A DNA stretch of 64,000 nucleotides, taken from assembly GCA_028554645.1 (NCBI GenBank), contig JAQOOI010000006.1, forward strand, positions 123,876 through 187,875, written 5' to 3'. A program made the translations under genes and the position numbers. The notes beneath the pieces were generated by a model. It was given only the letters and a program-made list of their open reading frames with translations, did not search any database and was not told where the DNA came from. The stretch is from Omphalotus guepiniiformis (lineage: Eukaryota; Basidiomycota; Agaricomycetes; Agaricales; Omphalotaceae). This document shows positions 39,542 to 49,006 of this stretch, one piece after another. Positions within the stretch are counted from its first letter, which is position 1; each line of letters starts with the position of its first letter.

Positions 39542-40435
39542 GAGGGAGTTGATATGTATGTCTTTTTTGTGTTATGGTTTGGATTGTACTGTTTTTCGTT
39601 GTACATGTAGTGTGTTATACCCTTGTACCTCTGATGAATATCTTTTGACTTTGGAGTAGCCTATCGATGGTGCCTTCTCCGCCTGCCGCTTGTTGACGAA
39701 GGATTGTCGGAGCAAGACAAAGTAAATAGAGTGTTTCAGCAACGCCTGGCAAAACGACTCCACAGGGCAAAACTAAGCGATTGCCAGGCTTTTTTGGAGG
39801 GAAAAACAGCACTGAGCGTACCGAGTCTCTCGAGTCAACTCGCTCTTTCGAGATATGTTCCATTCTCTCCTGCGATTCCGGCCGTTTTTCCGAACTCTAC
39901 GATGGCAACTATAGTAATGATCTACATCACTGAATTGGGGAAGTTGCTACGATGCATTATAATCTTGGATAATGGCTGCAATATAGCATAAGACATATAA
40001 GTTTTCTATAACATTATATATGTAATTGTAATGGACGATAACTCATTACACCTTTGGACTGAATTCGATGATTATTATATTACAATTTCAAGAGACCACG
40101 AAATATACTCCACATTCTGACAATGTCAAATACTTGAGTGTTAATGACGAAGCTATACAAACCTTACACAAACATTTCATTTTCTGTATTAGTGGTGCTG
40201 CATGAACATACTACGCAAATATTTCACCACTATGATAAGTCATTGAAACAATGAGGAAGCTCGATATTATATTCGCAATTCTCATCAGTGATGCAGGATG
40301 TGATGATGATATATCTTTCTTCTAGCACATCCGTATGGCTGATTCAATAGACACAATAATCATGCAGAAGTGAAATGTGTGATATTGATATGATACGAGC
40401 ACAGAGGCTGATAATGCATACATGGATAGCTACTG
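39542..40435. other. AT-rich intergenic region
   Basis: No supported gene. The interval from about 40.0 to 40.4 kb is AT-rich. It marks the change from the single-copy core to the repeat island. Confidence 0.5.
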
Positions 40436-40974
40436 TCACTCAAGTGCTACTCGTGCACGGGCTTCCTTCTCTGCTCGTTGGGCAGCAAGACGGTTCTTGA
40501 GGTCTGTGAGAGGCTTTGTTGAGCTAGAAACATCCTCCCCATCTGCGAAGATTTGCCTGCAAGTCTATCAGTGAACATGTATGTTTGTTACGAACATTGA
40601 TACACACTGAGTCCACCACCCTAGCAATTTCTTTACATGTTTATCAGCAGGCGAACTCAGCTCCGGCTCCTCAAAGTAATCAACAATCGTGTTGTATAGA
40701 CCTTGGTAGTTGAATGACCGGTCACTGTTCCAAGCAGTGGCCTCAGAGAGACCAAAGCGAAGCTATAGTAATGATCAGCCAGTGAGCAGACGACAGTGAG
40801 ATTATGACAACTCACCAGTACACAAGCATAGGCAATGGTTCGAGGTGTTACATTTTCCATATTGAGAAGTTGTGCGACAGTTTTTCGGGTCGACCGCTTT
40901 TGAATCCTACTGCGTTTTGAAGGTGGTTCTGGATTATTTCCGTCTTCACCACTCATCCCTTCTTCCTCATGCAC
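40436..40974 (-). CDS. Unnamed agaricomycete family protein with WWT motif (144 aa)
   Basis: Three exons, 40816-40974, 40608-40762 and 40436-40556, join in phases 0 and 2 across 53- and 51-bp GT-AG introns. The product has a basic N-terminal segment (SKRSRIQKRSTRKTV), then TIAYACVLLRFGLSEATAW, NYQGLYNTIVDYFEEPE, HVKKLLGWWTQQIF and an Ala/Arg/Glu-rich C-terminal helix. I recall similar YxxLYxxIVxxFE...LLxWWTxxIF proteins as multicopy genes in agaricomycete genomes, but I cannot name the family with confidence. It sits at the edge of a transposon island and may be element-borne. An upstream exon before MHEEEG is possible because a CAG acceptor precedes it. Confidence 0.65.
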
Positions 40975-41317
40975 AGATCCTGCTGAAGTAAAGATGTGAC
41001 GGTAAATCTAATAATATATCCTGATCATTATGGGCCATAATAAACATGTCGACATGTCAGCATGCAAAAACATGTCAACATGTCAACATGTCATACCAAT
41101 AAATAATCAGATTTTATGTCAGATTTGAGTTAAATTTCACATCACTTTTTAAAGCACTACTTAAATCTAAGTAACATTTGAGTATTTGAGTGAAAGACTC
41201 ACATTATTATATCAAGCATTTAGCTCAATAACTGTTTCAAGCAGTAATTACAATTAAGATTTTAGACATATCTCTATAGCAAACATTGAATCATTGTATG
41301 TGGAGTTGAATCTCACA

Positions 41318-41683
41318 TTACACTAGATCAAGCCATGCTTCAGCGACTCTGACTACTTCTTCAGCGACTCTGACATTTGGATATCCACGACATAAGATAC
41401 GTGGTGATGGCCCTGATGAACCAGGAGGAAAGTGGGTGAACCCAGTACCCTTGGATGAAGTGGTCCACATCTTATCTTGAGCGGCATGTGGAAGCCAAAA
41501 AAATCTCAAAAGCCTCCTACAAATGGCTCGGCGGGCATCGTCCACCGCCTTCTGAGTGGCATCCCTGCACATAGTCTTCCACATGGTATAATAGCGGCAC
41601 TGAGAATAGTTCTGGGCCTTTGAGGACGTTTCGTGACCTACTCCTAGATCACGCTCCAGGATGGCCATCCTGCACTTTCCCAC
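41318..41683 (-). pseudogene. Truncated copy of the 490-aa element-like protein
   Basis: The frame reads SKAQNYSQCRYYTMWKTMC, DDARRAICRRLLRFFWLPHA and GFTHFPPGSSGPSPRILCRG, nearly identical to the C-terminal ~100 residues of the gene at 45272-46800. The N-terminal ~390 residues are absent; upstream sequence is unrelated. A short duplication adds VRVAEAWLDLV at the end. It is a 5'-truncated copy, probably non-functional, and shows that the family is repetitive. Confidence 0.7.
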
Positions 41684-41795
41684 GCCTCCCCGCGCCCATT
41701 CCCTGGCGCTGAAACTTTTGAAATTTCTGTAGCCCGTAATAATAATCTTTACAACTAGGTCAAAGCTGGAGATATCATCCAGGAGGTCGTATCTA

Positions 41796-41885
41796 CCAGC
41801 GCAAGCTTTCGCCGCGCTTGCGCGGGGAAAGATGCGCCCGGAAATTGACTTTCTTTGACGCGGCTCGACCCCGCGGGGTCGAGCC
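41796..41885. repeat. GC-rich palindromes, including a perfect 24-bp palindrome
   Basis: The 24 bases at 41862-41885 are perfectly self-complementary (half-site GGCTCGACCCCG). Just upstream, from about 41798, GCGCAAGC and GCTTGCGC form a second inverted repeat with a 9-nt spacer. Neither overlaps a supported gene. GCTTGCG stems recur in the hairpins at 10474-10493 and 53083-53099. Confidence 0.85.
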
Positions 41886-44029
41886 CGTCTTTGATTTTTC
41901 TCTCCTCACCTCCTCGCTCTTTTGCCTCAAATATCAGTCTATTGTGATCTACAGTCATCTAGGTACCTGCGCATATCATTTTCTTACTATATGCCTTAGG
42001 GCGAGCTCACCGGTATAGGCATGGTCCGCACCGCCCACTTCCCCAAGTGCTCTTGCGGCCTTCTCCGCACCCTGAACAATTTTCAATCCCTTATATCGCC
42101 AGGCGTTTTATAGCTATCACACTACTCTATCTCTTGGGCAAGTCCATTTCCTAGCGCAAGGCATACTGACGTTTAAAAACAGCAAACTCTGTTCTCAGTG
42201 TTCCCGCGCGGAAAGGTCAGCGGGAGTTGCTTACTAAGCAGCCCAGCCGTTTCCTCCACTCTCTCATCTCCGCTTCGCCTTCCCACCTTGCCCCCCTCTT
42301 TCTTTCCGCCCAAACCAACTACTACCTATGGGCGACCAGATCCGGCTCCATTCTACCCCTCTTTCGCACCTTTACTGGGCGAGATGCTCATTGCTCGTAC
42401 CTGGTGTGGGTGCTCGTCTCTATTCCACTCCAGAGTCCTCGGAACCCATCACTGCACTTCACATGACGCCGACACTGCTTTCAGAACAATGCCATCCACA
42501 TCTACCAGTTTTCGTCCTGGGCGAGACTGAATACATGCCTTGCATGTCCTGTCGTGCTTCAGATTCAGTGAAAATGTATGTTTCGTCTACTCTTCTACGC
42601 ATAGAACAGCTGAATCACCAAAATGTAGACCACACCTGCATATATGCACTCACCTGACCATCTACAGCTGCTGCTGACTAAGCAACCCGCTCAATTCTCA
42701 TGGGTACCCACTCTGGGCGGTGTTGCTCACAGGTCCCGCAAGCCTGGTTATGATTTAAGAGACGCTGAGGTCATTTACATCTGTTCTTATTTCATTCATT
42801 AAACAATTGCAAGCATGCTGCATCCACAGGTGCAGCGGAACTTATAGGGCCCACCACATTGCAATTTGCATAGAGCAGTGGTTTGTACTGACAACCCCGC
42901 CCCTGCGCTCCCGGCCCGCGTCAGGTCCGGCGGCGGTCAACACAGCCACCAACGCTATTCCTGCCGGGTTATGAGATACTGTGTTCCCGGCCCGCAGCAG
43001 GTCCGGTGGCCACCCTTTCTCAGTCTCGAAAACATAGCCCTGCAGTATGCGGACGCTCCAGCCGCACACGCCAGTGTATAACGACCTGTCTTCAGCTGAA
43101 GCGCATTCAAGCCCTTGTCCATGAGAATACAGAACTGTATTGATTGTAAACATCATATGAAAGCCCACGTCCGTTCGACTGCATCAATGTGTTGTCATTT
43201 ATGTGAATGGTTAAACAATATCGCTTGAGCCGTCGAGCCCTTTATGTGACTACAGCGGGCAAGAGCAGTCGTCGCACTGTAGTGCAGTGGGTGCGCGTGC
43301 CACGGAAATGTGGCAGATCCCATCTCGTGGTCGGGTTCGACTCCCGCAGTGAACAATGATTCTTGTGGCTAAAATTTTACTCCACAACGAAATTATTCAT
43401 TTTTAACGGTGAAGAGGTGGATGCAGCATGTTGCACTTACTCTGCCATGGTACCTACTGCGTACATTTTGGGCACAGTAACTTGCAGTGCTGTAGTGCAG
43501 CAGTGGTGGGTACACACATTGTTTGCAATGTCTCCCAAAGTTGCATTACGAGCAGAGCTCGAGTTTAGCATAGTCCAATTACTCTGCAATTCACGTCCTT
43601 CTAAAACAATATGCAAGCAGCACACGAACAGAAATGATAGTAGAACCCAAGTGTTGAGAATCATGGCTGTAGGTCCGCCCCGGTCCAGGTCCGGTGCATT
43701 ACCAGGGTTAGGCGCCAGACAGCCCAACCTTACATACCACATTGCAATCTGCATGAGTAGACATTTTTATTGACAAAATCACCACTGTGCTCCCGCTCCG
43801 CATCAGGCCCGGCGGCAGTCAACACAGTCACCAATTTTGGCTACTCTCTACGGTACTGTGTTCCCGGCCCACAGCAGGTCCGCCAGCCTAGGACACAGAC
43901 ATCAGTTCTGCTGCCGCTGGCCACTCTACAGGGACATGACATCTGCTGAAGCCCTTTCGAGCGCCGAGCTATTCAATACTCGGGAAGCTCTCAGCCCAAC
44001 CTGCCTCCGAGACTTAGGGTTATTAGAGA
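41886..44029. other. Repeat-rich non-coding interval
   Basis: No supported protein gene. It contains a diverged direct duplication: about 42840-43090 and about 43735-43960 share CCACATTGCAAT(T/C)TGCAT, GTGTTCCCGGCCC and CAGCAGGTCCG at matching spacing. A tRNA-like unit lies between the copies. This is typical of old element fragments. Confidence 0.6.
43278..43355 (+). ncRNA. tRNA-like sequence with A and B boxes
   Basis: TAGTGCAGTGGG fits an A box and GGGTTCGACTCCC a B box. The D stem GTGC/GCGC, a TGCCAC/GTGGCA anticodon-like stem and a CGGG/CCCG T stem can be drawn, with a CACTG/CAGTG acceptor of only 5 bp. The anticodon loop is abnormal. It is probably a tRNA-derived SINE head or pseudo-tRNA. 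Confidence 0.5.
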
Positions 44030-44200
44030 CTAGTAGGGTCCAAGATAGGGTCTGAAAGGTAGGATGAGTAGGGTCTGAGTAGGGTCTGAGAGACTAGAGT
44101 GTGTAGTGTGCAAGTAGGGTCTGAGAGAGTGAAGTGAGTAGGGTTCAAGTAGGGTCTGACAGATTAGGGTGCACAGAGTGAGTAGAGTCTGACAGACCAG
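44030..44200. repeat. Degenerate tandem repeat of AGTAGGGTCTGAG
   Basis: About nine irregular copies of a 10-14 nt unit based on GTAGGGTCTGAG or GTAGGGTTCAAG run in tandem with spacers. It is G-rich and telomere-like in texture but not a true TTAGGG array. Confidence 0.75.
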
Positions 44201-44639
44201 AGTGAATAAAATGAATTCAGGATGTGCAAATTTCTGTGGATCAGTTGTTTATTGCATTTGCATCACCTTGTTTTGGCTGCTCATAAGGACTGATCTTTTT
44301 TTCTGAGCTCTACAACTGAACAATGTTATTTGGTCAAGCATTTCTTTTATGAAATCAGATGGTGAAATCTACAGTCTAAGTTGATTGAATTGTATGGACT
44401 TCTTTCAGGCTACTTGGAAAACTTCATATTAAGATCACTCATATTCAGCATGTAACATTTTTTAGATTGCTACTGTAAGATCACAGATAGAAACTTACAA
44501 TGAGACTCTTCTACTATCAATATATGTTGCACTTTGCACACTTTCACTTGAGTTTCAAAGAGATAGTATTTGTATTTACGATGAAAAAATAAAAGCGAAC
44601 ACATTATTGAAGCAACCCTCATAATGCGCATGCGATTGA

Positions 44640-44722
44640 CCCATACAGGACTCGACCCTGTGCACAGATTGAGTGCCATCAAGCTAATCTGCACATAGAC
44701 CACTTCTCTACAGGGCCACTTG
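44640..44722 (-). ncRNA. tRNA-like sequence
   Basis: On the minus strand a GGCCC/GGGTC acceptor base, a CAGAT/ATCTG stem with an over-long loop, and a perfect ACAGG/CCTGT T stem around a GTCGAGT loop can be drawn. The D arm is weak and no sound anticodon is visible. It could be a decayed intron-bearing tRNA or a SINE piece. Confidence 0.35.
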
Positions 44723-44737
44723 CTATTTGAAACATGA

Positions 44738-45320
44738 GACTTCGTCATAGACAAAAGCACTCATCCCACATACTGCTACGCAGAAAAAGAAACTGTTTTT
44801 GAAACATATCCGACATTGTGCCAGGAGAAAAGTGCGGAAAAGCATGACGCACAAGACTTCGTCGTAGACGAAGCGTTCATCCCACCTACTGCTAGGCAGG
44901 AAACGAAATTGTATTTTGGAAGGTTCTGACATTTGGAGAAAAGTGCGGAAAGACTTCGTCGTAGACGAAGCGTTCATCCCACATACTGCTAGGCAGAAAA
45001 CGAAATTGTATTTTGGAAGGTTGTTAACAAAGATGTACTACTGGACTACTTCTTCAGCGACTCTGACATTTGGATATCCACAACATAAGATACTTCGAAG
45101 GTTGTTAACAAAGATGTACTACTCGACTACTTCTTCAGCGACTCTGACATTTGGAGTAAAGTGCGGAAAGACACGACGCACACGAGACTTCGTCGTAGAC
45201 GAAGCGTTCATCCCACATACTGCTAGGCAGAAAACGAAATTGTATTTTGGAACGTTGTTAACAACAATGTACTACTCGACTACTTCTTCAGCGACTCTGA
45301 CATTTGGATATCCACGACAT
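44738..45320. repeat. Complex direct repeats with CTTCGTC-GTA-GACGAAG hairpin
   Basis: A unit beginning GACTTCGTCGTAGACGAAGC and continuing through CATACTGCTAGGCAGAAAAC occurs at about 44853, 44951 and 45187, with a more diverged copy at about 44738. A second unit (ACTACTTCTTCAGCGACTCTGACATTTGGA in part) is interleaved at about 45045, 45125 and 45285. Each first unit contains a perfect 7-bp hairpin with loop GTA. The array overlaps the 3' end of the 490-aa gene, so part of its coding end has been duplicated into the repeats. Confidence 0.8.
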
Positions 45321-46800
45321 AAGATACGTGGTGACGGCCCTGATGAACCAGGAGGAAAATGTGTAAAGCCAGTACCCTTCTGCGAAGTAGCCCACATTTT
45401 ATCTTGAGCAGCATGTGGAAGCCAGAAGAATGTCGAGAGCTTCTTATGGATCGCTCGACGGGCATCGTCCACGGCCTCCTGAGTGGCGGAGACACACATG
45501 GTCTTCCACATGATGTAGTATCGGCACTGCGAATAATTCTGAGCCTTCGCCGTCGTTTCGTGACCCTTCACCGGGAAGAGATGACTGAAAACGGTTTCGA
45601 ACTCGCCCCGCGTTCCAATCTTCCAGCGGCACGCACGCCATAAGTCTGAAAGACAGTCGTTCTGATACGTCTCATCAGTAACTGCAAGACGTTCGGCCTT
45701 CGTGAGCTTGAAATACGATGCCAATGACGCGCTTTTGGGGTTGGGGCTCTTCATGACAACGTCGACGAGAAACTGGCGGTAAATGTCGGAGAGATGTTGA
45801 TCAAGGCCCTCAGGCTGACGTTCTCGTTCCTCCCCGGAGAGATCCGGATCGTCATCAGAACCTGAGTCAACAGCTGCAGGGGGAAGTGCATGGCCAAGGG
45901 CCTCGACATTGAAGAGCACTGCGTGAGAGGGGTCAGGGGGTACAAGAGGTGTCTTGAAAAGCTTGTTGGTGGCGACACGACGTTTAGCTACCGCATTCTT
46001 CGAAAGAATTCCTATGGATGTGTATCTGTCCCGGATTTCCTGTTCTGTGCCACCAAAAAAGAACTGGAAGGCGGAGGACGAAAGATAAAAGCCACCTTTT
46101 CTCATGCGCGGAACGTCGACATCAATAACGATTCGGCGCAGGAAGATTGCTCCGAACGGACAGTACGGTACTACATAAAGTTCCTCGTCACTCTCCTCGT
46201 CCTCGCGATTGTTTGGGGCGTCTACGTCCCCGCCACTCTTAGGATACAGTAGGGTGTATGGATCGGGCTCTGCAGCGTTCGTGAGCAGTAGCACTGCCCG
46301 CATGAGATTACGTGCTGCCGAACCGTCATCAGGGCGTGAATGAAGCCCGTTGATTAGCCAGACGCAAGCCGCAGTGAGAAGAAGCGCAGCTGGATGAACG
46401 CGAAAGTCTGGCTTGCCCGACGCTTGACTCATAAGAATATGTCTAATAGCAGACACACGATACGCTCGAAAATTCCTGCATACACATATGAGCTAATATG
46501 CTACTACTGAACAGAAAGTATGATAACGTACCACCATTCAGACTTCCTGACCATCAAAAGGGAGCGACGGATAAGGCGATTGGAGAAGTTGATGAAAACA
46601 GTTGTGGCATGTGCGATAGGCACGCGAGCTTCAACACGGGCATTGGATGGACTCTCCTTGAGGGCTGCTATGTATGCGTTGAACAGTCCCTCGACGAACT
46701 CAGGAGGCTGAGTCTTCCCCATTGCCGCACTCATCGTGATCGCCTTCCCATGATAGCGGCCCTCTGGGTTATAGGTCACAGCCTTATCCGTAGTATACAT
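45272..46800 (-). CDS. Unnamed element-like protein (490 aa)
   Basis: Two exons, 46532-46800 and 45272-46475, join in phase 2 across a 56-bp GT-AG intron, restoring KSEWW then NFRAYRVSAIRHILM. No known domain is recognised. The N-terminal part is a mixed helix region with VFINFSNRLIRRSLLMVRK, the centre has acidic stretches (DSGSDDDPDLSGEERE), and the C-terminal part has Cys/His/Trp-rich blocks (YSQCRYYIMWKTMC, FFWLPHAAQDKMW, FTHFPPGSSG). A 5'-truncated copy lies at 41318-41683 and its 3' end is reused in the repeat array at 44.7-45.3 kb, so it behaves like part of a mobile element. The ATG at 46800 follows a CAG acceptor, and the retroelement starts just beyond, so upstream exons may have been cut off. 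Confidence 0.65.
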
Positions 46801-47062
46801 CTGGAAGTTGTTACAGCTATGCGCCGGAACTCCGGGTCAGACCTCCGGTTTCTAGAACTTCTTTGATTTCTTCTTCCTGACATCTATTCAATCTTTCCAT
46901 ATGGTTCACTTTACAAATTCACAGTTTCCTATTCGCTCTTATTATTCTTTTTTACTCCGGACATCCGAACGTCTCCGACGTTCCATGTCCTTATTGTTCT
47001 TTTGTTTCACTCTTTCTCACACTATTGTTTATTTACTCCGAGTATCTCCGGTAGAATACTCA

Positions 47063-47070
47063 TATAAATA
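47063..47070 (+). promoter_or_regulatory. TATA box of the gypsy element
   Basis: TATAAATA lies about 315 bp upstream of gag, in AT-rich DNA that differs from the CCGG-rich coding part. A perfect hairpin, GGCAGTAT/ATACTGCC with a 7-nt loop, follows in the leader at about 47192-47214. Confidence 0.5.
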
Positions 47071-47383
47071 CTTCACGTTTGTACTGTACATACTTTAGTT
47101 TTAAATCAATTTAGTCTCCGGACTACTATCTTGAATTTCTCGTCTGAACTCTCATCTCTCCTCGGACTTCCAATCCGGGTGCAGCACGGGGGGCAGTATC
47201 GAAATAATACTGCCTACCGGGTGAAGTCTTGTTGCCGGAGCAATTCGGAGCTCCTGGTTTATCTTGTCTTGTTCCTTTCGAACTCCTTCTCTCGGACCTC
47301 CTCGGAGGTCCTCGCTCTCTTACCGTCTCTAGTCCGCACGGACTTAACAGTATTTAAAACTCTTCTCTGTGCTGCTATTGATC

Positions 47384-49006
47384 ATGTCACAACATCCTAC
47401 AAACCCCTTACTTGAGGCTTCACAGTCTCACGCACCATTTTACCAAGGTCGCGATCCCAATGCTCTTCGTGAGCGGCGGAGATCCGGTCTTTACTCAGTT
47501 CGCGCAAGCGAATTCATCTCACCAAGCCGAGGCTCACGCCTTTCTCAACAACCTCCGGTTCTATCAACATTATTTTCACCAGGTCATTTGCCTGGTTTTC
47601 GAAATCCTCCGGTAACTCCGACTCGTCGAACTTCCACAATGCCGGGAGTTTTACCGATACATGAAGACATGTCCGACACTGCTCCTGAAGAGCAGAATGA
47701 CGAAGACGATGACATTATCGCAGCGGCGACGGAAGGAGAGGCTGGTGATCAGCCAGAAGGAATAGGAGGTAATGGTGGGGATCCTGGAGAAGGCGATGAA
47801 GGTAATGGTGGTGGTGGACCAGGCCATGGAGGTCTGGGTGGACCTGGCGGGCCTGGAGGACCAGGTGGAAATGGTGGCGGTGGACCGGGTGGTCCTGGAG
47901 GTCCTGGGGGACCTTCCGGGGGTACCGGTGGCACCGGTGATGAAGATTTTAGGCGGATGATGCAGGAGTTTCTTACCACTAGCATGGCTGGTTTTACTAA
48001 CATGGCTAGGGCTTTTAACACTCAGGCATCCGCGGCTCCGGAGAGCAAATCACGCTTGAAGGAGCCGGACGTTTTCGATGGATCAGATCCGCGGAAGCTC
48101 CGAAATTTCATCATTTCTCTGGCCCTTCACCACTCCGATCGGCCTCAATATTTTTCCTCCGACGATCGAAAGATCACATTTGCGCTCTCCTATTTGTCTG
48201 GATCGGCTCTGGAATATTTCCAGCCAGAGCTTCTGAACCCGGATCCGGACGATCCTCCGGCATGGATGGTCAATTATCAGGCCTTCATGCAGGAGCTGAT
48301 GGAAAATTTCGGAGAGTACGATATGGAAGCGGAGGCTGAGCAACGCCTCAGTGGGCTCAAAATGAGGGATACGGATCGAATCCGTAATTACAATGTAAAG
48401 TTCGGAGCCTACGCAGCGATGGTTCTTTGGGATCAAGCTGCTTTACGTTGGGCCTATTATCAAGGTTTGCCATCTCGTATTAAGGACGAACTAATGCGGA
48501 TCGAGTATCCGAAAACCTATCAGGGGACCCGGAAAGAGGCCACCAAGATCGATGCTCGTTACTGGGCTCGCTCCGCTGAAAAGCAGCGAGAACAACGGAC
48601 GTCTGGTGGAGGCTCCGGGAACTCCGGAAGTGGCTCCTCCACTTCACAATCTGGCTCGCAGAAGAAGAAGAGTGGCAATCCCAACAAGCCCTCCTCTTCC
48701 TCTAACAACCGCTCGTACTCCGGAAACTCCGGATCTAGTTCTGGTTCTGGCTCCGGTTCTAACTTCGGCAAGACAAATTCCTCTTCGACCACGCCAAAGC
48801 CATACGCAGATAGGCTAGGAAAGGATGGGAAGTTGACGCAGGCGGAGAAGGACAGGCGCCGGAAGTTGAAGTTATGTTTCTTCTGTGGAGGTAATCATAC
48901 TATGGATAATTGTGATAAGCGGAAGAAGTTGAACGAGGCTCGTGGACGAGCTTCGGAGGTAACTTCGGAGGACTCCAAACCGACTCCAAAGGAGTCGGAA
49001 AAATAG
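47384..49006 (+). CDS. gag: Gag polyprotein of gypsy element (540 aa)
   Basis: The start MSQHPTNPLLE is chosen; five codons upstream another in-frame ATG exists. A Gly/Pro-rich stretch (about residues 120-180) precedes a capsid-like region: FDGSDPRKLRNFIISLALH, then FALSYLSGSALEYFQP and MQELMENFGEYD. A Ser/Gly linker leads to a CCHC zinc knuckle, CFFCGGNHTMDNC, near residue 500. Gag packages the RNA into virus-like particles. It ends at a TAG that overlaps the pol frame. Confidence 0.92.
   Translation: MSQHPTNPLLEASQSHAPFYQGRDPNALRERRRSGLYSVRASEFISPSRGSRLSQQPPVLSTLFSPGHLPGFRNPPVTPTRRTSTMPGVLPIHEDMSDTAPEEQNDEDDDIIAAATEGEAGDQPEGIGGNGGDPGEGDEGNGGGGPGHGGLGGPGGPGGPGGNGGGGPGGPGGPGGPSGGTGGTGDEDFRRMMQEFLTTSMAGFTNMARAFNTQASAAPESKSRLKEPDVFDGSDPRKLRNFIISLALHHSDRPQYFSSDDRKITFALSYLSGSALEYFQPELLNPDPDDPPAWMVNYQAFMQELMENFGEYDMEAEAEQRLSGLKMRDTDRIRNYNVKFGAYAAMVLWDQAALRWAYYQGLPSRIKDELMRIEYPKTYQGTRKEATKIDARYWARSAEKQREQRTSGGGSGNSGSGSSTSQSGSQKKKSGNPNKPSSSSNNRSYSGNSGSSSGSGSGSNFGKTNSSSTTPKPYADRLGKDGKLTQAEKDRRRKLKLCFFCGGNHTMDNCDKRKKLNEARGRASEVTSEDSKPTPKESEK
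48997..49006 (+). promoter_or_regulatory. Candidate -1 ribosomal frameshift site between gag and pol
   Basis: Gag reads GAA-AAA-TAG; slipping back one base on the A run gives GGA-AAA-ATA and enters the pol frame, which is open through this point. The site is GGAAAAATAG. The heptamer is not the perfect X-XXY-YYZ form but allows AAA re-pairing in the A site. Confidence 0.5.

Noticed and set aside
47749..48021. Minus-strand Pro-rich frame inside gag
   Set aside because: It is the antisense of the Gly-rich gag segment.
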